Part shown: positions 10,950-21,634 of the stretch, in pieces
How the letters are laid out: every line of letters starts with the position of its first letter
Numbering within the stretch: position 1 is the stretch's first letter
Assembly: GCA_026122225.1 (NCBI GenBank)
Contig: JANEZZ010000404.1
Coordinates: 1 to 64,000 of the forward strand
Direction: 5' to 3'
Source: Heloderma charlesbogerti
Taxonomy: Eukaryota > Chordata > Lepidosauria > Squamata > Helodermatidae
Length of the DNA: 64,000 nt
Notes under the pieces: generated by a model
Database searches by the model: none
What the model was told of the DNA's origin: nothing
Seen by the model: only the letters and a program-made list of their open reading frames with translations
Program-made: the position numbers and the translations under genes

Positions 10950-13400
10950 ATGGACGTAGGCGCATGCACCACAACGGAGAGAACAGCTCTAATAGTGCCC
11001 AATAATAGTCTTCAGATACATGTAGGAAGAAAGCCAGACTATGAAGCACATTGTCTGCGATATCTATATACTAATGCCCAGAGTATGGGAAACAAACAGA
11101 ACGAACTTGAACTCTTAATACAGGAGGGAAATTATGACTGGATAGGTATAACTGAGACTTGGTGGGATGACTCCCATGACTGGAATACAGCAATTGAAGG
11201 ATATAACTTGTTCAAAAAGAACAGGAGGAACAGAAAGAGAGGTGGGGTTGCACTGTATGTGAAAAATACATATCTCTGCACAGAAAGACAGGAGGATGAG
11301 CTTGGTAGCCCCATCGAGAGCATCTGGAGCAAAATCAATGGAGCAAAGAATAAAAGCAACCTGGTGGTCAAAGTCTACTACCGGCCACCCAACCAAAGAA
11401 GACGAGGATGACACTTTTGAAAAGCAAACAGCCAATGTTTCAAGGAAGCACGATGTAGTAGTAATGGGGGACTTCAATTTCCCCAATATTTGTTGGGAGA
11501 CAAATTCTGCAAAACATGGCCCCTCCAGGAAATTCCTGACTTGTGTGGCGGATAACTTCCTCCTACAGAAAGTAGAAGAAGGAACTAAAGGATCAGCTAT
11601 CCTTGACTTGATCCTAACCAAAACAGATGACTTAGTGGATCAAGTAGCAGTTACAGGAACTCTGGGGGAAAGCGACCATGTTGTACTTGAGTTCTTGGTT
11701 CTAAGGGCAGCAAAAGCCGAGTGTTGCCAAAAGCGTACCCTGGATTTTAGGAAAGCTGATTTTAATAAACTCAGAACAATGATCAGTAAGGTCCCATGGC
11801 AAGTGACTCTAACGAGAAAAGGGGTCCAAGATTTTAGAGCTTTTAGAAAGGGAAATTCTCAAGGCACAATTACAAACAATTCCAACAAGAAGAAAAGGTG
11901 GAAGTCAACAGAAGAAGCCAATGTGGCTTCACAAAAAGCTTAGAGATGACCTGAAAACACAAAAAGCACACATATAGGAAGTGGAAGGAAGGCCAAGCTA
12001 CAAAGGAAGAGTACAGGCAGGTAGCACAGAATTGCAGGGATGGCGTCAGGAAGGCTAAAGCTGAGAACGAGCTGAGGTTAGCGAAGGATGCTAAAAACAA
12101 CAAAAAGGCTTTCTTAAGATACGTGCATAGTAAAAGGCAGAGAAAAGAAATGGTGGTTCAGCTATTAAATAAGGATGGCAAAATAATAACAGATGACAAA
12201 GAAAAGGCGGAGGTGCTCAATTCCTACTTTGGCTCAGTCTTCTCCCAAAAGAGGGTCTATGATCCCCCTGGCAAAGGCAAAGTACAGGCTGAAGGGGCAG
12301 GATTGCAGCTTGAGATCGATGGCGTATGGTGCAGGAACACCTAATTACTTTGAATGAGTTCAAACCTCCAGGGCCAGATGAACTGCATCCTAGAGTAATA
12401 AAGGAAGTGGCAGAAGAACTCTCAGAACCACTGTCTATTCTCTTTGAGCAATCATGGAGGATGGGTGACGTGCCAGATGACTGGAGGAGGGCTAATGTTG
12501 TTCCTCTCTTCAAAAAGGGTAAAAAGGAGGAACCTGGGAACTACAGACCAGTCAGTCTGACATCAATCCCTGGGAAAATTCTGGAGCAGATGATCAAGCA
12601 ATCCATCTGTAACCACCTTGAAAACAATGCCGTGATTACTCGAAGCCAACATGGATTTGTCAAGAACAAGTCCTGCCAGATGAATCTGATCTCGTGTTTT
12701 GATCAAGTCACCTCCCTTGTGGATTGTGGGAATGCTGTGGACATCATATACCTCGACTTCAGCAAAGCTTTCGACAAAGTGCCCCATGATCTCCTGATGA
12801 GCAAACTAGCTCAAAGTGGGCTAGATGAAACAACGATCCGGTGGATCCACAGTTGGCTACAGAATCGGACTCAAAGAGTGCTTATCAATGGGATCTTCTC
12901 AAACTGGGGAGAGGTAATGAGTGGGGTACTGCAGGGCTCAGTCCTGGGCCCAGTTATCTTCAACATTTGTATTAATGACTTGGAGGAGGAGGTGCAAGGA
13001 ATGCTGATCCAATCTACAGATGACACAAAATTGGGCGGGATAGCTAGAAGACAGAAACAAAATTCAAAGTGATCTTGATAGATTGGAGCGCTGGGCAGAA
13101 AACAACAGAATGACATTTCATAGGGATAAATGCCAAGTTCTGCACCTAGGAAAATGAAACCAAATGCAGTTACAAGATGGGGGATACGTGACTCAACAAA
13201 ACTACAAGCGAGAAGGATCTTGGAATTGTTGTAGATCACAAGCTGAATATGAGCCAACAATGGGATGTGGCTGCAAAAAAAGCCAATGCTCTTTTGGGCT
13301 GCATTAAGAGAAGCATAGCTTCCAAATCCCACGAAGTACTAGTTCCCCTCTACTCAGCACTGGTTCGGCCTCATCTGGAGTAGTGTGTCCAGTTCTGGGC
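10950..13400 (+). pseudogene. CR1 ORF2, endonuclease and reverse transcriptase, broken
   Basis: This would encode the CR1 replication protein: an APE-type endonuclease, then a reverse transcriptase. Endonuclease motifs are visible from the start (TNAQS, ITETWW, GDFNFPNICW, GESDHVV). The reverse transcriptase shows NYRPVSLTS, YLDFSKAFDKVPHD and GVLQGSVLGP. The gene is dead. Compared with the copy at 62.2 kb it has lost 2 bp near 11,393, so the endonuclease is split between two frames. Further shifts separate endonuclease from reverse transcriptase (about 11,850-12,330), and another follows 13,072. The catalytic box reads STDD where a functional enzyme has an aromatic residue, then A, D, D. Confidence 0.9.
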
Positions 13401-13880
13401 ACCGCACTTTAAGAAGGATGCAGATAAGCTGGAGAGGGTTCAGAGGAGGGCAACAAAGATGATCAGGGGACCTAAAACAAAACACTATGAAGAGAGACTG
13501 AAAGAACTGGGCATGTTTAGCCTTGAGAAGAGAAGACTGAGGGGAGATAGGATAGTGCTCTTCAAGGACTTGAAAAGCTGTCCCAGAGAGGAAGGCCAGG
13601 CTGTCTTCTCGATCATCCCAGAGTGCAGGACACGGAATCGTGGGCTCAAGTCACAGGAAGCCAGATTCTGGCTGAACACCAGGAAAAACTTCCTGTCAGA
13701 GCAATACGACAATGGAACCAATTGCCTGGGGAGATGGTGGGCTCTCCCACGCTGCAGGCATTCAAGAGGAGGCTGGACAGCCATCTGTCGGGGATGCTCT
13801 GACTTGGATTCCTGCACTGAGCAGAGGGTTGGACTCGATGGCCTTGCAGGCCCCTTCCAACCCTACTATTCTATGATTCT

Positions 13881-15020
13881 GCAACAGCTGGAAGTAATTC
13901 CCTACCAGCAGGGGTGCTTCCGGGCTAGCAGCGCCTAGTGCTACCCAGTCATTGCACTTCTGCTATGAGCTGTAGCGGGTAGAATTCCAATGGACTTTCC
14001 ATGGTGGGGGGGAAATAGCGCTTGTTTTGTATGCATGGATGGATGTCCTGATATGTTCCATTCATACCAGTGGCCAGGACATGGCTGGGCTGGCTGGGAA
14101 GGAGCAATTTGCCTGAGCATGCCATTCGTTTAACCATTTTAAAATCAGTTTTGGGTTAACCATGTCAAATGTAAAATAAATAACTCTTCCACACAGCAGG
14201 GGCCATGCTGGTGTGGGGAGACTCCCTGTGAATTGTGGGGAGAGCCCCATTCAGCAGAATTTGCACACACAGGATGGGACTGCTGCTTTGTAATGGGTAA
14301 GCTAACCGGGCCCTGGTTTCTAGTGATGGCGCACCCCCCTCCCCATGCACAAAGGCACAACTCCCCAAAGAAACCACTGAGCCTTGCCTCTGTGGGGTGG
14401 GAGTGGGGCTTGCACAGGTGGTCTACTTGCTTTTGAGCCAAGGGTGGTTCTCAGAGTATAGTTCTGTCCCTCTTTGGGGGTTTCCTGGAGCCATGGACAG
14501 AGCAGGGCAAGCGGCTGATGCAGAACTGGCCAAGGTAGGTCCTATGCATATCAGGGACCACTCAGGACCACACTAGATGGTGTCTTAGTCAGTGCATCCC
14601 CACCTGGAGACACGGCCGGGAAGGAGCACCCATTTTTCTCCCTGCAGATGCTTGAAGCTTTGGATCTTTCAAATTCCACAGTCCCAGGCTCTGCAATTCA
14701 AGGCAATCATGATCAGCATACACAGAATGATTCGTTCTGCTTATGATTGCTCTGACACATTAAAAGAACAGGGAAGTGTAATTAGCTCCCACATGTACAC
14801 ACATGGGCACTCCACATGCAGATGGAGAGTGAGGAGGGTCTCTGGGGTTTCCTCTGTGTTCTCACAGCCTCTTCATAAGCCAGAGCTCTTTCTCCAACAC
14901 TCAGGTCCAAACTGGGTCCTTCCTCCACCATCTGCCGTTCTGTCTGTACACAATAGTGATGTGAAACCAATGCTGGGGTCCCAGAGCCAACAGATTTTGT
15001 TTGATGCTTGAGGCTGATTG
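13881..15020. other. No supported gene
   Basis: Unique-looking noncoding sequence. No coding or repeat signature recognised. Confidence 0.5.
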
Positions 15021-15815
15021 TCCAGGGTCATGTTTCCACAACAACGGAAGGAGAAGCGAATGAAGGAGTACCAATTTTTTAAAAAGGAATCAGCTTTGCT
15101 GCACTTTGGCCCATGCAGGGCTCCATGAGCGAGTGCCCCACACCGGTAAAAATTGCTTCACAGAACATACTTCCAGGTGGGGGTTGGAGTGAACATCATC
15201 TGACTGGCTCAACCAAAAATGAGATGCTCCCCCCCCCCGCTCTCCGCCCCTTTCTCCTTTCCCCTGAAGCTCCAGATGCACCTGCATTTCAGGAGCAAGC
15301 CTCATTGAACACAATGGGAATTACTTCTGAGTAGACACACATACACTTGTGCTGGGAAAGGGGACATAAGGATGGGAAACCAGCCCCCTTTCTAGCTGCG
15401 GGGTCTCTATTACAAAGGTGTGAAGTAGTTTTTCCCTAAGGCAAGAAACCAAACAAAGCAGAATTGGAGCCTCAGAGATTGCGCTGTGCCATGTCAATTG
15501 ACGGGCATCTCTGTAAGCCTCATCTAGCACAATGGGAGGAAACACCCCTTGACCGGGGTCACAGTGAAAGGCACCCCCCTGGGCAGGGCTGGCATCCCCG
15601 AGGTCAATGCGCGGGGGGGGGCACACAGCAACTATACCGCGAAGAACCCAACTTAGGGAAAGGAATCGGACTTCAAGCAGTCTCCAGAAATCCATTTTTT
15701 CCCTGAGAAGCTCCGGGGTGGCTGCTGGACGGCCACGACGCCATGTATCCCCAACGACCTCAACCTGCAGCCGGCTCAGAGTGAATCGCTGGTGGGGACA
15801 CCCCCCAGGTTCCAG
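15021..15815. repeat. Unclassified interspersed repeat, copy A
   Basis: The sequence matches 50,374-50,860 plus 51,480-51,890 over most of its length, with many substitutions and small indels. Shared landmarks are ACAACGGAAGGAGAAGC at the left end, CCTGAAGCTCCAGATGCACC in the middle, TTGACCGGGGTCACAGTGAA, and GAGTGAATCGCTGGTGG at the right end. I recognise no TIR, LTR or tRNA promoter, so the class is unknown. Confidence 0.7.
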
Positions 15816-16426
15816 GGAGAAAAAGAAAGTGGGAAAAATAATAACATTAACAGAAAAGTGACGAACTGGGTGGTTACAGTGAATTCTGAACTCTGGCAGC
15901 GTCACCGTTTGGCCGCAGCCAGGATCCTGGAGATGGTTTTCGCAGCCCAGGAGGCAGCCGCCCCCCAGATCAGCTATTATTAGCCTGCTTGCTGGGATGT
16001 ATCAGTGAAATATGACAAGGAGAGCGCTGGGCCTTGGGAACTGAGCACCACCCTCTGCCACACGCATAGCTGATGTGTTGCTTCTTGGAGAATTGAGAGC
16101 ACTCGTGTGCCAACAGTGTTGCAGGTGGTGTGCCCTAATGAGGTGGAAGAGGGAACCAAATGCATCCCAGCTGACCCACGGAGGCGAACCGAGAGCACAG
16201 CTTTGGCACCAAGCTGCTTGCGCTGCCCCATTTGGACCCTGAAAGGTGCCAAGGCAGAGCGCCACTGACGTTTCCGGCCTCTCCGAGGCTGATGGACCCT
16301 TGTCTCTCCTGCTTTCCCAGATTGAAAGAGAGCCCTGGATGGGACAAAACGCGAGGGAGGGTGTCTGGAGGAAGGGCTCTCCCAGGCCATCAACTGACAC
16401 CTGACAGGCAGGGGAGGCAACCTGGT
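15816..16426. other. No supported gene
   Basis: Noncoding; no repeat family recognised. Confidence 0.5.
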
Positions 16427-17353
16427 AGCCTCCAGATGTTTTGGATTACAGTACCCAGAAGCCCCAGCCAGCATAGCCAAAGGTCAGGGATTACGGGAAT
16501 GATAGGCTGACCATATTTGCTTGAGACAAAAATGGCATATTGGGATGACAAAAATGGGACGGGGATATGTAATATTCCGTAGGCTATAAGAGACCTAAAA
16601 AACAACCTAAACTCACTGCAAAAGAACAGGGAAAGGGGCGCAAACGAATAACACTAAACACTCATAAATATACATAGATAAAATACTTACAAAATATCAC
16701 ATGAGCAGTAAACAAATCTGTGTGGCATACCACACTGAGCACTCTAATGCAGGACTGCAGTGGCCACACTGCAAAAAATCATAAACATACACCAAAAAGA
16801 AAAAAGAAAAAGGAAAGAGCACCCCAACTGCTATCACAATCCGGTATATGCCAACGTCCCACCGGAGAGTTCCGCTGTAATAAAAAAATAGCTAACAGCC
16901 TGTTGAACTGAAATATGAGTCTGAAAAGTCCGAACCAAACTGAATGTAGGGCAGAAAGAATCTCTATGGGCGGAATGATGGTAGAAATAACAGTAAGACT
17001 CCCCCCCCCCCAGCTCCCACACGCTGAATGGGGCTCAGCGACCGCCTCTTGAATTCCCCACCACTGCGGACAAGCCGGGGGGCGGCGTCTGATCGTCGCC
17101 AGCTCAGGAAGCCTGGCCTGGCTGGACAAAGGCAATGGAGCTTCCTCTTCCGTCACACTAGTAGTTTCACTGAACGCCTTGATTAGCATAGAGCCTTATG
17201 ATAAAGGCGTTCAGTTTTTTACAAAAAATTAAAAACGAATTGACATCTATATTAAAATGACGGGATGGTTGGGAAGTATGAAAAAAATGGTACTGTCCCA
17301 TTTAAAAAGGTACGTATGGTCAGCCTAATTATAGTCCAAAACTTCGGGAGGGT
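16427..17353. repeat. Palindromic CTCCAGATGTTTTGG element, split by insertion
   Basis: The left half (16,427-16,504, GCCTCCAGATGTTTTGGATT onward) and the right half (17,328-17,353, TAGTCCAAAACTTCGGGAGG) are the arms of a short inverted-repeat element common in reptile genomes. A cleaner copy lies at 47,046-47,147. The two halves are separated by the 821-bp element described next. Confidence 0.8.
16505..17325. mobile_element. TIR DNA element, 821 bp, flanked by TA
   Basis: The ends are exact 11-bp inverted repeats, GGCTGACCATA and TATGGTCAGCC, each flanked outside by TA (16,503-16,504 and 17,326-17,327), as expected of Tc1/mariner-type insertion. No transposase frame is present, so it is non-autonomous. 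It lies inside the palindromic element around it and is therefore younger than that element. Superfamily assignment rests only on the TA flanks. Confidence 0.7.
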
Positions 17354-18389
17354 ACCAAGCTGCCTCCCACTGCCTTACAGAAATAACATTTGGGAAACGA
17401 GACAGATATCAGTCCACAAGGAGTTTACAATCTAGATTTTGACAGTACAGAAGCTGAAGGGAGGGCAAGGAGAGACAAGGGGAACAATAAACAGAGGGGA
17501 GGAAGGGGACCTCCTGGAAGTCTGATGGGAGGGCAGGGAACTGTGGGACACGGACTGAGGTGGACCTCCACCTAGGCTCACCCTGTATATTTGTAAATGG
17601 ATGTAAATATTATAAAATGCCAAGACGTCTCCAGGGATGTCATTCAAAGGAAACCGAGCCCCAGAGTAAGTGCTGGGACCCCTGAAACCTCACCATCTGG
17701 GGAGTGGTGATGCCCTCACTTAAGCATTGTAAAGAGTGAGGCCAAAAGGCCATCAAACCTTGCAGGCTGTTGACAAAGTTCCCCTGACCCCCACCCTCCG
17801 CATCAACATCCATGTGTGTCTGTCTATCTGCCCACACGTCATGCTTCTGTGGGCACATGGGCTCCGGCCCAAGGACGTTTCTGCCACCATGAATGTGGTG
17901 GCCCTCTTCCCATGGCTCTGCAACCCAAGAGGAAGTGGCTTCAGCTGGAGGGGCTGCGTTCTTTCTTGCATTTGGACGCTTACACTTCCTCGAGGGGTGT
18001 AAACTTTGCAAATACCCCAGGGCAGGTGGAATCTACTCATGCCAATCATCCACTCAACATGACGACAAAAATGGTGGTTTGCAGCCCACATGGGCATGCT
18101 CAGAATGCAAACGGCAGGGGAGGGCAGGGGGAGGGGGAGGAGGACGGCGCTGCACGGCCTGCATTTGCTGGGGCGGCGCCTCTGCGCCTCTTCAGCCCGC
18201 CATATCCATTGTCACCAAACATGCATCGCCGCCGAGCTCACTGCTTTCCGCTGCCCCCAGCTGTGTCTGCGAAGCAACAACTGCACCCCCCCCAGTAGCG
18301 GGTTACGGTCCCCCACCCCCCTCCTGGGCTGTGTGTGTAGAATTTGAAATAAATACCCAGATACACTAGGTTGTTCCCTTTCCCAGTGT
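17354..18389. other. No supported gene
   Basis: Noncoding sequence between the nested TIR element and the BovB insertion. Nothing recognised. Confidence 0.5.
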
Positions 18390-18400
18390 ACGGAGGGTAT
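18390..18400. repeat. Target-site duplication, BovB 3-prime side
   Basis: ACGGAGGGTAT, identical to 21,624-21,634 at the other end of the BovB element. Confidence 0.9.
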
Positions 18401-21400
18401 TGTTGTTGTTGTTGTTCAGTCGTTCAGTCGTGTCCGACTCTTCGTGACCCCATGGACCATAGCACGCCAGGCCTTCCTGTCCTGCGCTCTCTCCCGGAGC
18501 ATGCTCAAGTTCATATTCATTGTATCCGTGATGCTATCTAGCCATCTCATCCTCTGCCGTCCCCTTCTCCTTTTGCCTTCAGTCTTTCCCAGCATCAGGG
18601 TCTTTTCCAGGGAGTTTTCTCTTCGCATTAGGTGGCCAAAATATTGGAGCTTCAGCTTCATTATCTGTCCTTCCAATGAGCACTCAGGGTTGATTTCCTT
18701 TAGGATGGACTGATTTGACCTCCTTGCAGTCCAGGGGACTCGTAAGAGTCTTCTCCAGCACCACAGTTCGAAAGCATCAATTCTTCGGCGCTCAGCCTTC
18801 CTTATAGTCCAGCTCTCACAGCCATACATTACTACTGGGAAAACCATAGCTTTGATTAGACGGACCTTTGTCGGCAAGGTGATGTCTCTGCTTCTTACTA
18901 TGCTGTCTAGGTTTGCCACAGCTTTCCTCCCAAGGAGCAAGCGTCTTTTAATTTCATGGCTACAGTCACCGTCTGCGGTGATCTTGGAGCCCAAGAAAGT
19001 AAAATCTGTCACTGCTTCCATTTCTTCCCCTTCTATATGCCAGGAAGTGATAGGGCCAGATGCCATGATCTTAGTTTTTGTAATGTTGAGTTTCAAACCA
19101 GCTTTTGCACTCTCCTCTTTCACCCGCAACAAGAGGCTCTTGAGATCCTCTTCGCTTTCTGCCATTAGGGTGGTATCGTCTGCATATCGGAGGTTGTTGA
19201 TAATTCTCCCAGCAATCTTAATTCCGACCTCTGATTCATCCAACCCGGCATTTCTCATGATGTACTCTGCATATAAGTTAAATAAGCAGGGTGACAATAT
19301 GCAGCCTTGTCGTACTCCTTTCCCAATTTTGAACCAATCGGTTGTTCCATGTCTGGTTCTTACTGTTGCTTCTTGACCCTCGTACAGGTTTCTCAGGAGA
19401 CAGGTAAGGTGGTCTGGTACTCCCATCACTTTAAGAATTTGCCACAGTTTGTTGTGATCCACACAATCAAAGGCTTTAGCGTAGTCAATGAAGCAGAAAT
19501 AGACGTTTTTCTGGAATTCTCTTGCTTTCTCCATGATGCAGCGAATGTTGGCGATTTGATCTCTAGTTCCTCTGCCTCTTCGAAACCCAGCTTGTACTTC
19601 CGGTAGTTCTCGGTTCGCATACTGCTGAAGCCTAGCTTGTAGGATTTTGAGCATCACCTTGCTGGCATGTGAAATGAGCGCAATTGTGCGGTAGTTTGAA
19701 CACTCTTTGGCGTTGCCCTTCTTTGGAATTGGAATGTAAACTGACCTTTTCCAGTCTTGTGGCCACTGTTGAGTGTTCCAGATTTGTTGGCATATTGAAT
19801 GCAGCACTTTAACAGCATCATCTTTTAGGATTTTAAATAGCTCGGCTGGAATACTGTCATCTCCGCTAGCTTTGTTGTTACTAATGCTTCCTAAGGCCCA
19901 CTTGACTTCACTCTCTAGGATGTCCGGCTCAAGTTCAGTGACCGCCCTATCATGGCTATCGGGGACATTCAGATCTTTCCTATATAGTTCTTCTGTGTAT
20001 TCTTTCCACCTCTTCTTAATCTCATCTGCTTCTGTTAGGTCCCTGCCTTCTTTGTCCTTTATCATGCCCGTCTTTGCACAAAACGTTCCCTTGAGATCTC
20101 CAATTTTCTTGAAGAGATCTCTAGTCTTTCCCATTCTGTTGTTTTCCTCGATTTCTTTGCATTGTTCATTTAAGAAGGCCTTCTTGTCTCTCCTTGCTAT
20201 TCTCTGGAACTCTGCATTCAGTTGGGTTTATCTTCCCCTTTCTCCCTTGCTTTTCGCTTCCCTTCTTTCGTGAGCTACTTGTAAAGCCTCATCAGACAGC
20301 CACTTGGCTTTCTTGCATTTCTTTTTCTTTGGGACGGATTTTGTTGCTGCCTCCTGAACAATGTTACGGACCTCCGTCCATAGTTCCTCAGGCACTCTGT
20401 CTATCAGGTCTAATCCCTGAAATCTATTCCTCACCTCCACTGTATATTCATCAGGGATATGATTTAGGTCATACCTGAACGATTTAGTGGTTTTCCCGAC
20501 GTTCTTCAATTTAAGCCGAAATTTTGCAAGAAGCAGCTCATGATCTGAGCCACAGTCAGCTCCAGGTCTTGTTTTTACTGACTGTATGGAGCTTCTCCAA
20601 CTTTGGCTGCAAAGGACATAATCAATCTGATTTCGATATTGACCATCTGGTGATGTCCATGTGTAGAGTCGCCTCTTGTGCTGTTGGAAAAGTGTGTTTG
20701 CTATGATCAGCATGTTCTCTTGGCAAAACTCTATTAGCTTTTGTCCTGCTTCATTCTGTACACCAAGGCCATGCCTGCCTGTTATCCCGGTGATTTCTTG
20801 ACTTCCTACTTTAGCATTCCAATCCCCTATGATGAAGAGGACATCTTTCTTTGGTGTTAGTTCTAGAAGGTGTTGTAGGTCTTCATAGAACCAATCAACC
20901 TCAGCTTCTTCGGCCTCAGTGGTTGGGGCATAGACTTGAATTACTGTGATGTTGAATGGTTTGCCTTGGATTCGTACTGAGATCATTCTATCATTTTTAA
21001 GATTGTACCCCAGTACTGCTTTTCCCACCCTTTTGTTGACTATGAGTGCTACTCCATTTCTTCTAAGGGATTCTTGCCCACAATAGTAGATATGATGGTC
21101 TCCTGAATTAAATTCGCCCATGCCTGTCCATTTTAGTTCGCTGATTCCCAAGATGTCGATGTTCAATCTTGCCATCTCATGTTTGACCACCTCCAGCTTA
21201 CCTTGATTCATTGATCTGACATTCCAGGTTCCTAAACAATATTGTTCTTTACAGCATTGGATTTTCTTTTCACCGCCAGACACATCCACAGCTGAGTGTC
21301 CTTTCGGCTTTGGCCAGCCGCTTCACTCTTTCTGGCGCTACTTGGAAATACCCTCTGCTCTTCCCCAGTAGCATATTGGACACCTTCCGACCTGAGGGGC

Positions 21401-21623
21401 TCATCTTCCGGCGTCATATCTTTTAGCCTTGTGATACGTTCCATGGGGTTTTCTTGGCAAGAATACTGGAGTGGGTTGCCATTTCCTTCTCCAGTGGACC
21501 ACATTTTGTCAGAACTCTCTGCCATGACCTGTCCGTCTTGGGTGGCCCTGCACGGCATAGCTTATGGCTTCACTGAGTTACGCAAGCCCCTTCGCCACAA
21601 CAAGGCAGTGATCCATGAAGGGG
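18401..21623 (-). mobile_element. Full-length BovB (RTE) LINE, 3,223 bp
   Basis: On the minus strand the element starts at 21,623 with a BovB 5-prime region (GGATCACTGCCTTGTTGTGG near 21,610). It runs through one long ORF2 and ends at 18,401 in a GTT/AAC repeat tail. It is bounded by the 11-bp duplication ACGGAGGGTAT, which marks both ends precisely and shows that it is full length, not truncated. Its length fits the usual 3.2 kb of BovB. Confidence 0.95.
18416..21289 (-). pseudogene. BovB ORF2, endonuclease-reverse transcriptase, one in-frame stop
   Basis: This encodes the BovB replication protein, which nicks target DNA and copies the element RNA there. The N-terminal part is an APE-type endonuclease (LGTWNVRS, ISELKWTG, GDWNAKVG, IDYVLCS, SDHELLLAKF). 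The C-terminal part is a reverse transcriptase with FIDYAKAFDCVDH, GVRQGCILSP and the catalytic NNLRYADDTTLMAES, then a thumb and tail ending TKSRTRLND. Coordinates 21,289-20,228 and 20,134-18,416 are in the same frame. The only interruption is TAA at 20,228-20,230, where the other BovB copy has a tyrosine codon in the motif RGTYAQLN. The full frame is 957 codons with one nonsense substitution and no frameshift. A further open stretch upstream (21,290-21,558) covers the typical BovB 5-prime translation. The upstream start codon is uncertain. Confidence 0.93.
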
Positions 21624-21634
21624 ACGGAGGGTAT
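21624..21634. repeat. Target-site duplication, BovB 5-prime side
   Basis: ACGGAGGGTAT, matching 18,390-18,400. A further ACGGAGGGTATATACATC-like copy at about 21,667 belongs to a small local tandem repeat of GGTATATACATCTAA units. Confidence 0.9.

Larger units (their letters stand above)
10268..13880 (+). mobile_element. CR1 LINE, about 3.6 kb, 5-prime truncated
   Basis: Homology to the second CR1 at 60.8 kb starts near 10,268, inside ORF1. An esterase-type ORF1, an APE endonuclease and a reverse transcriptase follow in order. The 3-prime end carries the classic CR1 signature (GGTTGGACTCGATGGCCTTG) and ends in the ATTCTATG-type octamer at 13,866-13,880. It lacks the coiled-coil part of ORF1 that the 60.8-kb copy keeps. 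Confidence 0.93.

Noticed and set aside
15459..15815. Possible snRNA (U1/U2) pseudogene
   Set aside because: GAGGTCAATGCGCGGG looked faintly like part of U2, but no Sm site, branch-recognition region or other U2 or U1 block is present; it belongs to the repeat shared with 51.5-51.9 kb.
20134..20230. Frameshift separating BovB endonuclease and reverse transcriptase
   Set aside because: Counting codons shows both parts are in the same frame; the break is a single TAA, not an indel.
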